A DNA stretch of 64,000 nucleotides, from contig JIBW01000002.1 of the NCBI GenBank assembly GCA_012970285.1, forward strand, positions 868,001 to 932,000, given 5' to 3'. Positions 43,672 through 52,040 of this stretch are shown piece after piece (the stretch's first letter is position 1; each line of letters opens with the position of its first letter). The translations under genes were made by a program, and so were the position numbers. The notes beneath the pieces are model-generated. The model saw only the letters and a program-made list of their open reading frames with translations, searched no databases and was not told the origin of the DNA. The DNA is from Bacillaceae bacterium JMAK1. Its GTDB lineage: Bacteria; Bacillota; Bacilli; Bacillales; Marinococcaceae.

Positions 43672-44763
43672 ATGCAAGAAGATAAACAAAACGAAGAGTT
43701 AGATGAAACGAACTTTGAAACGGACCTTCCTGTCGAGGAAAAAAGTGAAGCAGCCAAAAATGCTGAGAACTATATGAACAAATTTAAAGAAAACTCGAAC
43801 ACACAAGAGCTCGTGCAACAACTTAGTTTGCTCGGTGAAGACGAACAAAAATTAGCAGGTGATTCTTTAGAATCATTAAAACGCCCTGTTCAAGATATGT
43901 TACAAAATAAAAATAGCGAACTTCCTGAACAACTATTTGAACTACGTCAACATGTCTCTACGTTAGAACCTGAACATCTTAATGAAGGTTTCTTACAAAA
44001 AACATGGAACAAAATCACAAGGCGTAACCCTATTGAACAGTATGCAAAGAAGTATCAAACGGTCGAGGCGCAAGTTGAGAACATTATTGAAGCTCTCCTG
44101 AAAGGGAAAGATAAACTTCAAGAAGACAATTTGATGCTCGAGCAATTACGTGACACTGCAACGTCACGAATTACGAACCTAGAAAAGCAAATTGAGACAG
44201 GTAAGCAGCTTAATACTATGCTTGAAGAAGAAATGACTGCAGAAAATTGGCGAGACAATCCACAAGAGTTGCAAAAAGGACAACGAAAAGTCATTACGAG
44301 AATCAAAAACATGACGCAAGCTGTTATGGTGTTACAACAATCTCTTGCATCGGTTGATCTTATTAAAGAAAACAACGACAAGCTTGAAGAGGCAATTTTT
44401 AATGCGATTACGATGACGAAAAACGTCATTACGGTAACTGCTTCCATTCAACTTGCCCTTGGTAATCAAAAGAAAGTTATTGATGCCGTTCAAAGTGTCA
44501 ATCAAGCGACTGAAGATATGATACTAAGCAATGCAAAGTCACTTCGTTCCAATACAGAAGAAACATTAAAAACGTTGGAAGAACCAGCAATTGCTATTGA
44601 ATCGTTCAGAAAAGCTTACGATGATGTGCAAACGGCTATAGAACTTACTGAACAATCCAATGAACGAATTGTTCAATCAGGAAAAGCGTTTATTGCTGAA
44701 CTTGATGAACTAAATAAAAACGTCCAGGCTCGTTTGCCAGAACGTAGTGAAGATCGCTCATAA
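43672..44763 (+). CDS. TelA-family (toxic anion resistance) protein
   Basis: Cytosolic helical protein of 363 residues in the TelA/YaaN/YceH family, associated with tellurite or other envelope stress. Family features: acidic N-terminus, IEQYAKKYQTVEAQVENI, LLKGKDKLQEDNLMLEQLRD, QIETGKQLNTMLEEE, MTQAVMVLQQSLASVDLI and repeated heptads suggesting coiled coils. ATG 43672 has AAAGGTGG upstream, seven bases away; an in-frame ATG at 43636 lies before it. In B. subtilis the yaaN gene follows xpaC; here the neighbour is a different gene of unknown function, 30 bases on. Biochemical activity of the family is not known. Confidence 0.88.
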   Translation: MQEDKQNEELDETNFETDLPVEEKSEAAKNAENYMNKFKENSNTQELVQQLSLLGEDEQKLAGDSLESLKRPVQDMLQNKNSELPEQLFELRQHVSTLEPEHLNEGFLQKTWNKITRRNPIEQYAKKYQTVEAQVENIIEALLKGKDKLQEDNLMLEQLRDTATSRITNLEKQIETGKQLNTMLEEEMTAENWRDNPQELQKGQRKVITRIKNMTQAVMVLQQSLASVDLIKENNDKLEEAIFNAITMTKNVITVTASIQLALGNQKKVIDAVQSVNQATEDMILSNAKSLRSNTEETLKTLEEPAIAIESFRKAYDDVQTAIELTEQSNERIVQSGKAFIAELDELNKNVQARLPERSEDRS

Positions 44764-44793
44764 ATAACTCGATTAACTTTAGTGAAGGTGCTG

Positions 44794-45717
44794 ATGACAG
44801 TGAAAGATTGGTTGACGACTTCTTGGCGAGAACGCTTTATACCGGAAAGAATGCGTACGGTCGATGACCAAATCTTTTCCGACCCTAACGGGCTTTCACT
44901 GATTAAAGAAAGTGAAGCAATTCTCGACAAGATCATTGCGCACATGTTAAAGAACGGTCCGATACGCGGATCACAAGTGTACAAGAAAAATGGGCGTACA
45001 TTTAAGCTCAGACTCAAAGTTAGTCAAAAGCATGTGAAATTATTAACGTTTGATACGCACGTCTCCCCTTCTGCAATTAAAAAGCGTTTCATACTCAGCT
45101 ACACGCGCAGTGAACACTCACGCGGTAGCCAAAAGATGCTTAAAGAAGGTTCTGTTTATTATATGAAGAATGGGAAATCACATGTCCGAAGCATTATGAA
45201 GTCCCCTTATTTTCACGGCATTATCCAAAAAATGCAGCACATTGATGGTGCGATGGACGGGCACGCTCCAACTTCATTTATTGAACCTCCAATGCCTGAA
45301 GAATCACCAAAAGCATCCAAAGAAGTTCAAACAGAGCAAGATCACTATACAACATCGTTAAATTACTTAACGATGCAAAAACAAGATTTACCAGAGCAAA
45401 TTCAAAACCGACTGCAACAATTGCTTGAGCGGCTTAATCCATTTCAACACCAACTTCGCCAGCTTTCGGTTGAAGATCGTTATCAAGTGAAGCGAATGGC
45501 TCAAGAAGATATTCCAAATCTCATCTCTGCCTATAAAGAGCTTGATGACGTAGAACAAGCAGAACAGATGCCTCGTATCTATGAAGCACTCACAAAAATG
45601 GAATTAGTGATTTCCAAGCTTGAAGAAAATGACGAACAACTTAAAAACGAGCGCTTTGATTATTTAATTCGACTCAATGAACGCCGTTATACAGGTGGGA
45701 ATGACGCTGAACAATGA
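44794..45717 (+). CDS. Unknown protein co-transcribed with the TelA-like gene
   Basis: Not recognised. 307 residues. The first 150 form a compact, basic domain (RERFIPERMRT, NGRTFKLRLKVSQKH, KKRFILSYTRSEHSRGS) that may bind nucleic acid or lipid; then comes a Pro-rich linker (SFIEPPMPEES) and a C-terminal acidic helical region (QEDIPNLISAYKELDDVEQ, MELVISKLEENDEQL). No signal peptide. AAGG precedes ATG 44794 by about five bases; a GTG at 44782 or 44806 are alternatives. It takes the place that XpaC holds next to YaaN in B. subtilis, so it might be its functional partner; that is a guess from position only. Confidence 0.65.
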   Translation: MTVKDWLTTSWRERFIPERMRTVDDQIFSDPNGLSLIKESEAILDKIIAHMLKNGPIRGSQVYKKNGRTFKLRLKVSQKHVKLLTFDTHVSPSAIKKRFILSYTRSEHSRGSQKMLKEGSVYYMKNGKSHVRSIMKSPYFHGIIQKMQHIDGAMDGHAPTSFIEPPMPEESPKASKEVQTEQDHYTTSLNYLTMQKQDLPEQIQNRLQQLLERLNPFQHQLRQLSVEDRYQVKRMAQEDIPNLISAYKELDDVEQAEQMPRIYEALTKMELVISKLEENDEQLKNERFDYLIRLNERRYTGGNDAEQ

Positions 45718-45740
45718 TCAGCGTCTCCTATTTGTCTTTT
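45703..45740 (+). terminator. Weak terminator after the TelA operon
   Basis: GACGCTGA / TCAGCGTC stem (45703-45725) spanning the stop codon, with a TTTTTT run 14 bases later. Confidence 0.4.
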
Positions 45741-45777
45741 TTCGAATAGTTAAACTTTAATGTAGAGGTGATTAACG

Positions 45778-46710
45778 ATGATGAAAATTGCTGAGAAAAC
45801 GTATTTAATTGACGGCTTAGATTTAGGGCTCGAACAGCGAACTGGTATTTACGTTTTAGACGGGGATGAATTAACGATCATTGAAACAGGTCCAAGTTGC
45901 TCATATGAACCGATTGTTAAAGGGTTAACCGAGTTAGGCTACTCGCTCGATGATCTACTACATATTATCGTCACCCACGTCCATCTCGATCACGCAGGTG
46001 GTGCTGGTCAATTAATGCAACACGCCAAAAACGCCACACTACACGTTCATCCAAAAGGTGCAAAGCACTTAAACGATCCGACAAAATTAATTCAAGGTGC
46101 CAAAATCGTGTATGGTAACAAATTTGACGACTTATTTGCACCTGTTCTTCCTTGCCCCCACGAGCGCACAGTGATCCATGAAGACGAAAGTGTGTTGCGG
46201 ATTGCAACGGATCGTACACTAACTTTTCTTCATACACCAGGCCATGCACTGCACCACTTTTCAATTCAAGATGAGTTAACCGGTGCAATTTTTACAGGAG
46301 ATACACTCGGAATTTATTATGGAAGGCTTTCGCAAAAAATGGGTACTTGCATATCGATTCCTAGCACATCACCATCACAATTCGATGAACAAAGCATGCT
46401 TCAATCTTGGAAACGAATTGCGTCTCTTAATCCTACAATTATTGGCTTTGGTCATTTCGGAGTATCAACAGCTCAAGACGAGGTCTTTCAATCGCTTCAT
46501 AGCAGCTATGAAGTGTTTAGAAACGCCCTTTCACAAGAGCACGTAGACCCAACACGTTTGTCTCACTTATTATTTGAAGCATTGCTTCACCACTTTTCCA
46601 TCGATGATCGTGATCACGACGACGTTCAAATGATGAAGATGGATTGTGAGGTTTCTGCTTTAGGACTCATTGATGCCTATCATAAAGGGCGCATCGGACT
46701 TGTCAGTTGA
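45778..46710 (+). CDS. Metallo-beta-lactamase-fold hydrolase
   Basis: Soluble MBL-fold hydrolase, 310 residues, with the binuclear metal site THVHLDHAGG (His67, His69, Asp71, His72), a further His in HTPGHALHH and Asp in FTGDTLG. The C-terminal 80 residues form a helical extension rich in His and Asp (SRLLFEALLHHFSIDDRDHDD-like) seen in some glyoxalase II-like or choline-binding relatives. The substrate is not evident. GAGGTG lies before ATG 45778 (two ATG codons in tandem). It is probably a separate transcript from the TelA pair. It is followed after 61 bases by another uncharacterised gene. Confidence 0.85.
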   Translation: MMKIAEKTYLIDGLDLGLEQRTGIYVLDGDELTIIETGPSCSYEPIVKGLTELGYSLDDLLHIIVTHVHLDHAGGAGQLMQHAKNATLHVHPKGAKHLNDPTKLIQGAKIVYGNKFDDLFAPVLPCPHERTVIHEDESVLRIATDRTLTFLHTPGHALHHFSIQDELTGAIFTGDTLGIYYGRLSQKMGTCISIPSTSPSQFDEQSMLQSWKRIASLNPTIIGFGHFGVSTAQDEVFQSLHSSYEVFRNALSQEHVDPTRLSHLLFEALLHHFSIDDRDHDDVQMMKMDCEVSALGLIDAYHKGRIGLVS

Positions 46711-46771
46711 AGAAGTAGCAAAACCTAGATATAATGGATTACGTGATTAGTCCGAAAAAGAGAGGGTTCCT

Positions 46772-47737
46772 ATGAATCGTAAAGAGGCACATTTAACGCA
46801 AGGTAAAACCGTCGTGTTCACTGAGCAAAACCCGAAATGTAGCTATTATGGCGTTTTACAACATATTGATACACCGAAAAATAAAATTTGGACTGGAAAA
46901 ATTGTCGTACAAGGCGTTTATGAAATCCACAATGCCGATGACATCTTCTCTCTTCATTACAGCGGTGGAGAAGAAATTGAAGTAACAGGCGATAAAATTT
47001 CCACTTTTTCTGGTAAGATAGCACGTTCGTTTCGCTCATCAACACTAATGGCAATTGCCAAGCTTGAGAAGTCAACGAACACGAACATTCACCAACTCGA
47101 GGAAAAGAAACGACAACTTCAAGAAAATCGTCTTCGTTTAAAGAACGGACATCGAACGTCAGAAGATCCGTACTTGTACTTCAAACTGCAATCGATTGAA
47201 GATGAAGTTGTACTTGTCGAGCAATCACAGAGTGAACAAATGATGTTAGACGGTTGCCCTTTTGACCTAGAATGGCTAGATAGTAAAAAGGATGAATGGC
47301 AACCCGTTAATTACGATCAAGACTTCAAATTCCGCTTAAAAAGCGGCAAAAAGGTTCGTTTACAAGAAGGTTCAATTATCCGGATTCATAAAGAACAATT
47401 TGAACCGTTCCAAATCTTACTCAATGAATTGGAACTACCTGCAAAAGAATCTCTTGCAGTCTTGTTACGTGACTTCGGTTTCAAACGAAAGCATCTCGTG
47501 AAATGTCACAACACGTTGTTACGACAACTTTTACACGCTCAAGAAGAACACCAATTTTCAGGTGTGAACTTTCTTTTCTTTCAAAAGGATGGCAATAGCA
47601 TTGTCGTTCAACACCGTTATGAACGAATTCTTCATCAAGTCGGAGAAGATTACGTATATGATCGATTTGAATGCACGTCTGACACGAATCAGCGTCAAGT
47701 CGTCACCTATACGAATATGCAACAACCATCTAAATAA
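46772..47737 (+). CDS. Hypothetical protein (possibly DUF2777-like)
   Basis: Unknown function. 321 residues, soluble. The N-terminal half is beta-rich (KTVVFTEQNPKCSYYGVLQHI, WTGKIVVQGVYEI) followed by a coiled coil (QLEEKKRQLQENRLRLKNG) and a second beta/alpha part (SGKKVRLQEGSIIRIHKEQF, LLRDFGFKRKHLVKCHNTL). The opening MNRKEA recalls Bacillus DUF2777 proteins, but this is a faint memory and the chain seems longer. GAGAGGG sits five bases before ATG 46772. It ends in a strong terminator shared with the convergent ydbT-like gene. Confidence 0.65.
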   Translation: MNRKEAHLTQGKTVVFTEQNPKCSYYGVLQHIDTPKNKIWTGKIVVQGVYEIHNADDIFSLHYSGGEEIEVTGDKISTFSGKIARSFRSSTLMAIAKLEKSTNTNIHQLEEKKRQLQENRLRLKNGHRTSEDPYLYFKLQSIEDEVVLVEQSQSEQMMLDGCPFDLEWLDSKKDEWQPVNYDQDFKFRLKSGKKVRLQEGSIIRIHKEQFEPFQILLNELELPAKESLAVLLRDFGFKRKHLVKCHNTLLRQLLHAQEEHQFSGVNFLFFQKDGNSIVVQHRYERILHQVGEDYVYDRFECTSDTNQRQVVTYTNMQQPSK

Positions 47738-47740
47738 ACA

Positions 47741-47785
47741 AAACGAAGAGGAGTCTAATCGACGATTGACTCCTCTTCGTTTTTA
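47741..47785. terminator. Bidirectional terminator between the hypothetical gene and ydbT-like gene
   Basis: Stem AAACGAAGAGGAGTC / GACTCCTCTTCGTTT with 12-base loop and T-run; contains the minus-strand stop codon. Confidence 0.88.
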
Positions 47786-49335
47786 TTTTGCTGTTGTTGT
47801 TGTTTTGAAAACCAATCTTTCAAGTCAAATCCATCATCCTCTGAGAGATCCAGCACCTCGAAGCTTTTGCCAGAAATGCTTGAGAGAATTGATACTGAGA
47901 ACGTAGACAGTCTTCGAAACCGTTGAATGGGTGACTGAACAACGTCAGCTGCTTGAATTCTTCGCTTCGGTAAGACTACACGATTTAAATTAAACAACCG
48001 CCATTGCATAACTAAACGGTCATTCGTAACATAGTGACCTGCGTGTCTATATCGTACATGACCGATCCAAATCGCAGGAATGACAATCAAAAAGCTAAGC
48101 GCCCCGTATGGAGGGAAGAAATACGTTAAAGGTAGTGTTACGAAAAACGTCGGCAACACCGCACGAATCCAATAACGGATGCGAGCTCGTTTCGGAAGTT
48201 TTGTGAGCGTAATCTCCTCTTCGAATACAAATTCAGGTAGGAAACGACGTAACACTTCGTCAACTTCTTTTCGCTTCACGAGTGGAATAAGCATCGTCGA
48301 TTGCTGCTCTTCTGCGCTTCCCCCACCTTTACTTTCTACATAGATCGTAGTATATCCGAAAGGTTGTCGCAAAATAGTACTCACGTATCGAACCGCTGTA
48401 ATGCGATGAACTTTTAACGTGAGTTGTTTTTTCTCTAACAACCCTCGTGAAACAATTAAATCGTTCCCTCTTTTATCAACCGAAAATTGACCGTACTTAA
48501 CGATCGTAATCCCAATCGAAATGAGGTAGGCAACGAGTGCAATTAACACGACAAACAGAGCAATTAACGTCGTCGTTAAGGATAACGCATAACCGACCGT
48601 AGACTCATAGAACGTCTCAGGTAGTAACACATCGAATTGTGAGACGATCGCAATAACAGCAGAAAGTACGAGACCAACACCACCTGATGTCATCCCAGCG
48701 ATAAACAGACGTTTGTTCCCAAGTATCCAGCGATCATCTGGCTCTGTTTCCGTCCACTCTTCTTCTACTTCAACATTTTCTGTAGGCTCTTCTTCAAGAG
48801 CGACTTGATGAGCTTCTTCACCTTCTACATACTCTTCGCTTTCTGAATGAACGTTTGATTCAGCTTGTGACTGTTCTGTTTCTTCTGGAACGTCCATTTT
48901 TTTCATTAGCTCTCGCTTAAGGCGATTCGCTTCTTGAACGGTTAGCGCATCAATGTCAACGTCCGGCTCACTTCCACCACCAGCCGTCTCAATTTTCACT
49001 CGCACTAAACCAAATGGGCGTTGTAAAATACCTGCTGATTTATCAAAGCTTTGCACACGTCTTCGTTGAATATAACGATTTTTCTTAATGATAATGCCTT
49101 GACGGATGTAAAGCTCATTGTCTTTTACGTAGTACCGATACGTCCACCAGTATAAAAAGCTATAACCGAGTGAAAACAAGATGATAACAGGAATGATAAT
49201 GAGCGTAAAGATTCCAATTCCGCCACCAGTGCTTCCGATAAAGAAGGCGATAATTAACGGGATAATAAACCCTTTGATGCCCTGCACGATCATAATTGGC
49301 ACTGCTGCCCAGTGCATGCGTTTGCCGTCAGTCAT
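47755..49335 (-). CDS. ydbT: PH-domain (bPH_2) membrane protein, YdbT-like
   Basis: Membrane protein of 526 residues with three bacterial PH_2 repeats, each after a pair of hydrophobic segments: YYVKDNELYIRQGIIIKKNRY, SVDKRGNDLIVSRGLLEKKQL and RYRHAGHYVTNDRLVMQWRL (in parts). An acidic linker of about 50 residues (about 150-205, Glu-rich) lies between repeats one and two and is unusually long. In B. subtilis YdbS-YdbT support resistance to certain sigma-W-linked antimicrobials such as amylocyclicin. ATG 49335 overlaps the ydbS stop by eight bases, implying coupling; frames upstream to 49365 are less likely. Confidence 0.85.
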   Translation of the reverse strand: MTDGKRMHWAAVPIMIVQGIKGFIIPLIIAFFIGSTGGGIGIFTLIIIPVIILFSLGYSFLYWWTYRYYVKDNELYIRQGIIIKKNRYIQRRRVQSFDKSAGILQRPFGLVRVKIETAGGGSEPDVDIDALTVQEANRLKRELMKKMDVPEETEQSQAESNVHSESEEYVEGEEAHQVALEEEPTENVEVEEEWTETEPDDRWILGNKRLFIAGMTSGGVGLVLSAVIAIVSQFDVLLPETFYESTVGYALSLTTTLIALFVVLIALVAYLISIGITIVKYGQFSVDKRGNDLIVSRGLLEKKQLTLKVHRITAVRYVSTILRQPFGYTTIYVESKGGGSAEEQQSTMLIPLVKRKEVDEVLRRFLPEFVFEEEITLTKLPKRARIRYWIRAVLPTFFVTLPLTYFFPPYGALSFLIVIPAIWIGHVRYRHAGHYVTNDRLVMQWRLFNLNRVVLPKRRIQAADVVQSPIQRFRRLSTFSVSILSSISGKSFEVLDLSEDDGFDLKDWFSKQQQQQNKNEEESIVD

Positions 49336-49807
49336 CTTCATCAGCCGTTTGGGCCAAAACGGCAATTTGATCCCGAAGATCAGAGGCCACTTCTTCTGTT
49401 AAAGCAGGAATTTGATGAATCGTCGCAGCTGTTGAAATGCTTACAGCAGACAACTTATAATGTCGATAAATCGGACCTTGTTCTGTATCTACATGTTGAA
49501 CACGATTCATCGGGACGAGTGTCCTGCGAATAATAAACACGCCGTACTGAAAATCAATTTCCTCATCATGTACTTCATAGCGCCATCTTCGCCAGCGAAT
49601 TGCTGGTACGACGAGACTTTTCATAATGACAATCAAAATCCAAGCGATTACCATGACGTATAAAATCCAGAATGGCCAATCAAATACGAAAGAAAGCACT
49701 GCATAAACAATCGGGATAATTAAATAAAATAAACTTTCAAATAGTCCAGTAATCCGCCAAACAGGAAGCGCCTTTTTTGAAAGACGCTTCGCCGGTGCTT
49801 GTCGCAT
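49328..49807 (-). CDS. ydbS: PH-domain (bPH_2) membrane protein, YdbS-like
   Basis: 159-residue membrane protein: two hydrophobic segments (ITGLFESLFYLIIPIVYAVL, FWILYVMVIAWILIVIM) then one PH_2 domain (RWRYEVHDEEIDFQYGVF, RRTLVPMNRVQHVDTEQGP, YKLSAVSISTAA). It is the expected short partner of the YdbT-like protein just downstream and they probably form a complex in the membrane. ATG 49807 follows GGAG by seven bases; an upstream GTG frame to 49837 would overlap the preceding gene. The pair is preceded by a small acidic protein gene within 16 bases. Confidence 0.87.
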   Translation of the reverse strand: MRQAPAKRLSKKALPVWRITGLFESLFYLIIPIVYAVLSFVFDWPFWILYVMVIAWILIVIMKSLVVPAIRWRRWRYEVHDEEIDFQYGVFIIRRTLVPMNRVQHVDTEQGPIYRHYKLSAVSISTAATIHQIPALTEEVASDLRDQIAVLAQTADEDD

Positions 49808-49823
49808 GTGAACGGCTCCTTCC

Positions 49824-50033
49824 TTACTCTTCGTCACGCACGTAAATGATTTCTACGTCTAGCGACTTTAAATAATCGATGACCGCATCATTTAATTGTT
49901 GATCTTGCAACAATCCAAGAGATTCGACGAGTTCAAGCTCATCAAACTCGCCGTTCTCAGCTTCTTCTATTAAAGTGATTACTTCCGTTAACTTACGCTC
50001 TTCAAGTGTTTCAATTAATTGTTCTCGCTTCAT
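49824..50033 (-). CDS. Small acidic protein resembling a free sigma-70 region 1.1
   Basis: 69-residue acidic, helical, soluble protein. Its spacing of ENGEFDELELVESLGLL, DQQLNDAVIDYLKSLDVEI and a YVRDEE ending recalls sigma-70 region 1.1 of RpoD (a growth of three helices ending in GIEIV-type strand and acidic tail), but no other sigma region follows. This is a pattern judgement, not an alignment. The second of two ATG codons (50033) has AGAGG six bases upstream. It lies between the cvfC-like gene (13 bases upstream) and ydbS-like (17 bases downstream), all on the minus strand, so probably co-transcribed. Confidence 0.6.
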   Translation of the reverse strand: MKREQLIETLEERKLTEVITLIEEAENGEFDELELVESLGLLQDQQLNDAVIDYLKSLDVEIIYVRDEE

Positions 50034-50046
50034 CATTCACCTCTAC

Positions 50047-51171
50047 CTAGTCTTTAGCTCTTACTGACTCTGTCATTTGTTTCCAAACGGAACCTTTAGC
50101 TTCTTCTCCGCCTTCAATTCGTTTTAACGCCATTTTCATTTGCATATCCACTTCAAATTCAGGATCTGGAATGGCTGCTTTTAATGGTTCAATTGCACGC
50201 TCATCACCAACTTCAAACAAGAACATCGCTGCTCTCCAACGTACGAGCTTGCTCTTATCAGCCAAGCTTTTAATCACTTCATCCGCCGCACTTGGGTCTC
50301 CCAAGTCAGAAAACGAGTCAGATGCAGTTCGACGAATGGTTGCGGATTTATCTTTCATCGCTTCATATAAATAAGGAAGAATTGCTTCTGTTTCAATCAT
50401 TCCAATTAACGTTACAGCAAGTCGGCGCACAGAAAGCTTTTCATCTTTCATAGCAATGCTTAGGATCTCTAAGTCATCTTCTGTCGGGTCCATTTGATCG
50501 AGTACTGCAAAACGCTTTTTCCAATCTGGATCTTCGAGCATTTCCTTCGTTACTGGATACGGCTTTGGACGTTCTACTGAAGTGCTGTCATTGGCATATT
50601 GCACAAGACGTTCTAATCGATCTTGATCGTATGCTGCTTTCACTTCTTCTAACACTTCTTGACCAATCTCTTCTAAATCGTTCCCGTATCGTACGGCGCG
50701 TTCTTCCCAAGAGCGGTCAAGGACAATGTTATCTTCAGCATTTGCTGCTTTAAATGCGGCTTGTTCAAAGCGCTCAGGCAAGCCAACACGCTTTTCTTCA
50801 TCAGACGTTAAAAGCTTAACCTGCATTGGAATGTTTTTAAACATTTGCAGTTGAACTTGTACTTCACCGTAATGATCAGCGACGACTTGTTCTTCACTTG
50901 TGTCTACTGCTGTATCTTCGCCAAACACTTGTCTTGCCTTTTGCAAAACAGGTTCCCATTTCGCCTTTGGTTCACGTTCAAGGGCGATAAAATCAGCTAC
51001 ATGATACACACCTTTAATGCCTTCAATTTTGAAGAGCTCTTGAATCTCTTTCGGTGCATCACTATGATTGTCTTTCGTATAGTTGTTGCTTTTGCCAGAT
51101 CCTAACGCTTGATCAAGCGTTAGCTTCATCGTATTCGGACTTGGTGTTGGTTCAATGGATCGAATTTGCAT
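50047..51171 (-). CDS. Conserved virulence factor C family protein (CvfC/YpgR-like)
   Basis: 374-residue soluble protein. The first 90 residues resemble a NifU-N/Scaffold-like alpha-beta domain (MQIRSIEPTPSPNTMKLTL, GIKGVYHVADFIALER), and the second half is HEAT-like repeats (LEILSIAMKDEKLSVRRLAV, LPYLYEAMKDKSATIRRTA, ADEVIKSLADKSKLVRWRA). This architecture matches the CvfC family of Staphylococcus and YpgR of Bacillus; the molecular role is not established. ATG 51171 has AGGAGG upstream with six bases spacing; an in-frame ATG at 51216 has none. It is followed by the small sigma-1.1-like gene and is preceded by thioredoxin-fold genes. Confidence 0.85.
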   Translation of the reverse strand: MQIRSIEPTPSPNTMKLTLDQALGSGKSNNYTKDNHSDAPKEIQELFKIEGIKGVYHVADFIALEREPKAKWEPVLQKARQVFGEDTAVDTSEEQVVADHYGEVQVQLQMFKNIPMQVKLLTSDEEKRVGLPERFEQAAFKAANAEDNIVLDRSWEERAVRYGNDLEEIGQEVLEEVKAAYDQDRLERLVQYANDSTSVERPKPYPVTKEMLEDPDWKKRFAVLDQMDPTEDDLEILSIAMKDEKLSVRRLAVTLIGMIETEAILPYLYEAMKDKSATIRRTASDSFSDLGDPSAADEVIKSLADKSKLVRWRAAMFLFEVGDERAIEPLKAAIPDPEFEVDMQMKMALKRIEGGEEAKGSVWKQMTESVRAKD

Positions 51172-51241
51172 CGTTATTCCTCCTAAAGCTGCTACGTCTG
51201 TCTCGGTTTCTATCATACCAAAACAACCGATGCTTTTCTAT

Positions 51242-51664
51242 TTAACGAATGTAAGGTACGAGATGTTTCATAATTACCGTAAAATCTTCAGTGTCACCGA
51301 ACGCTTCGACAATCTTACTTTCACCGTCAATAATAAACGTCGAAGGAACACCTTCACATCGATAAGCTCGGTACGTATCGAGTTGGTTGTCTAAAACAAA
51401 TGGCACAGGGTTTCCTAGTGTGTCCATAAGTTTCTCTCCTGCCCCTTCTTCACGTTCACGACCAACGACATTTACAAAAAGCATCTTAATCCCAACACTT
51501 GTTAATTGTTCAGAGAGCCGTGCTTTTTTATCAAGATCAATTTGTGAATCTGGACACCACGATGTCCAAAACGTTAACAACAACGGGCTGCCTGCATAAT
51601 CTTCTAACGAATCATACGTGCTCGTTACAGGGTTATACAATGAAAATGAAGGCGCTAGTTTCAT
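51242..51664 (-). CDS. TlpA/redoxin-like protein with single active-site Cys
   Basis: 140-residue thioredoxin-fold protein of the TlpA/peroxiredoxin type: MKLAPSFSLYNPVTSTYD, LTFWTSWCPDSQIDL, VNVVGRE, and GVPSTFIIDG with the cis-Pro. The redox motif is WCPDS: the resolving Cys is Ser, and one other Cys sits at YRCEGV, so activity would differ from disulfide reductases. There is no signal peptide, so it is cytosolic. ATG 51664 follows GGGGGAG by seven bases. Two bases separate it from the stop of the thioredoxin-like gene upstream (51666), so the two are co-expressed. Substrate unknown. Confidence 0.8.
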   Translation of the reverse strand: MKLAPSFSLYNPVTSTYDSLEDYAGSPLLLTFWTSWCPDSQIDLDKKARLSEQLTSVGIKMLFVNVVGREREEGAGEKLMDTLGNPVPFVLDNQLDTYRAYRCEGVPSTFIIDGESKIVEAFGDTEDFTVIMKHLVPYIR

Positions 51665-51665
51665 A

Positions 51666-51974
51666 TTAGTACTCCCCCTTCCGTTCACTCATCCACTGAA
51701 CGACATTTGCAACACTTTTCATCGTCACAAGTTTTTCTCGGTGTTCACCGTCTTTATACAACAACGTCGGTACCGACATAATTTGTTCTTTTTCTGCAAC
51801 GTGCTTCGTTAATTGCAAATTGATTTTGTAGACAGAGTCAGCAATTCCGCACACTTTACTCGCCTCGTAAACAAATCGTTCTGCAATCTGACACGTATAA
51901 CAAAACGGTGAGACGACCAAGACGTATCCTCGTTCGTACTCATTGAATTGATCTTCGGATAGTTCTTCGATCAT
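51666..51974 (-). CDS. Thioredoxin-like protein with CYTC motif
   Basis: 102-residue thioredoxin-fold protein. The active site PFCYTCQIAE retains two Cys (CxxC) and Pro is present in MSVPTLLYKDG. The helix and strand pattern is that of a minimal thioredoxin, with acidic N-terminus (MIEELSEDQFNEYE). The ATG at 51974 follows AAGGAGG by five bases; an in-frame start at 52034 would cross a hairpin and is rejected. It is directly followed by the single-Cys redoxin gene, so it may recycle that protein. In cytosol by lack of signal. A hairpin lies between it and the upstream DUF3891 gene. Confidence 0.8.
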   Translation of the reverse strand: MIEELSEDQFNEYERGYVLVVSPFCYTCQIAERFVYEASKVCGIADSVYKINLQLTKHVAEKEQIMSVPTLLYKDGEHREKLVTMKSVANVVQWMSERKGEY

Positions 51975-51993
51975 AAAATCCTCCTTGCATAGG

Positions 51994-52024
51994 AAGAACC
52001 TCAATCCGAAAGATCGAGGTTCTT
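51994..52024 (-). terminator. Hairpin between DUF3891 gene and the thioredoxin pair
   Basis: AAGAACCTC-aatccgaaagatc-GAGGTTCTT. No U-run follows on the minus strand, so it may be a processing or weak terminator site. Confidence 0.45.
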
Positions 52025-52040
52025 GAAACGTCATTTCCCA

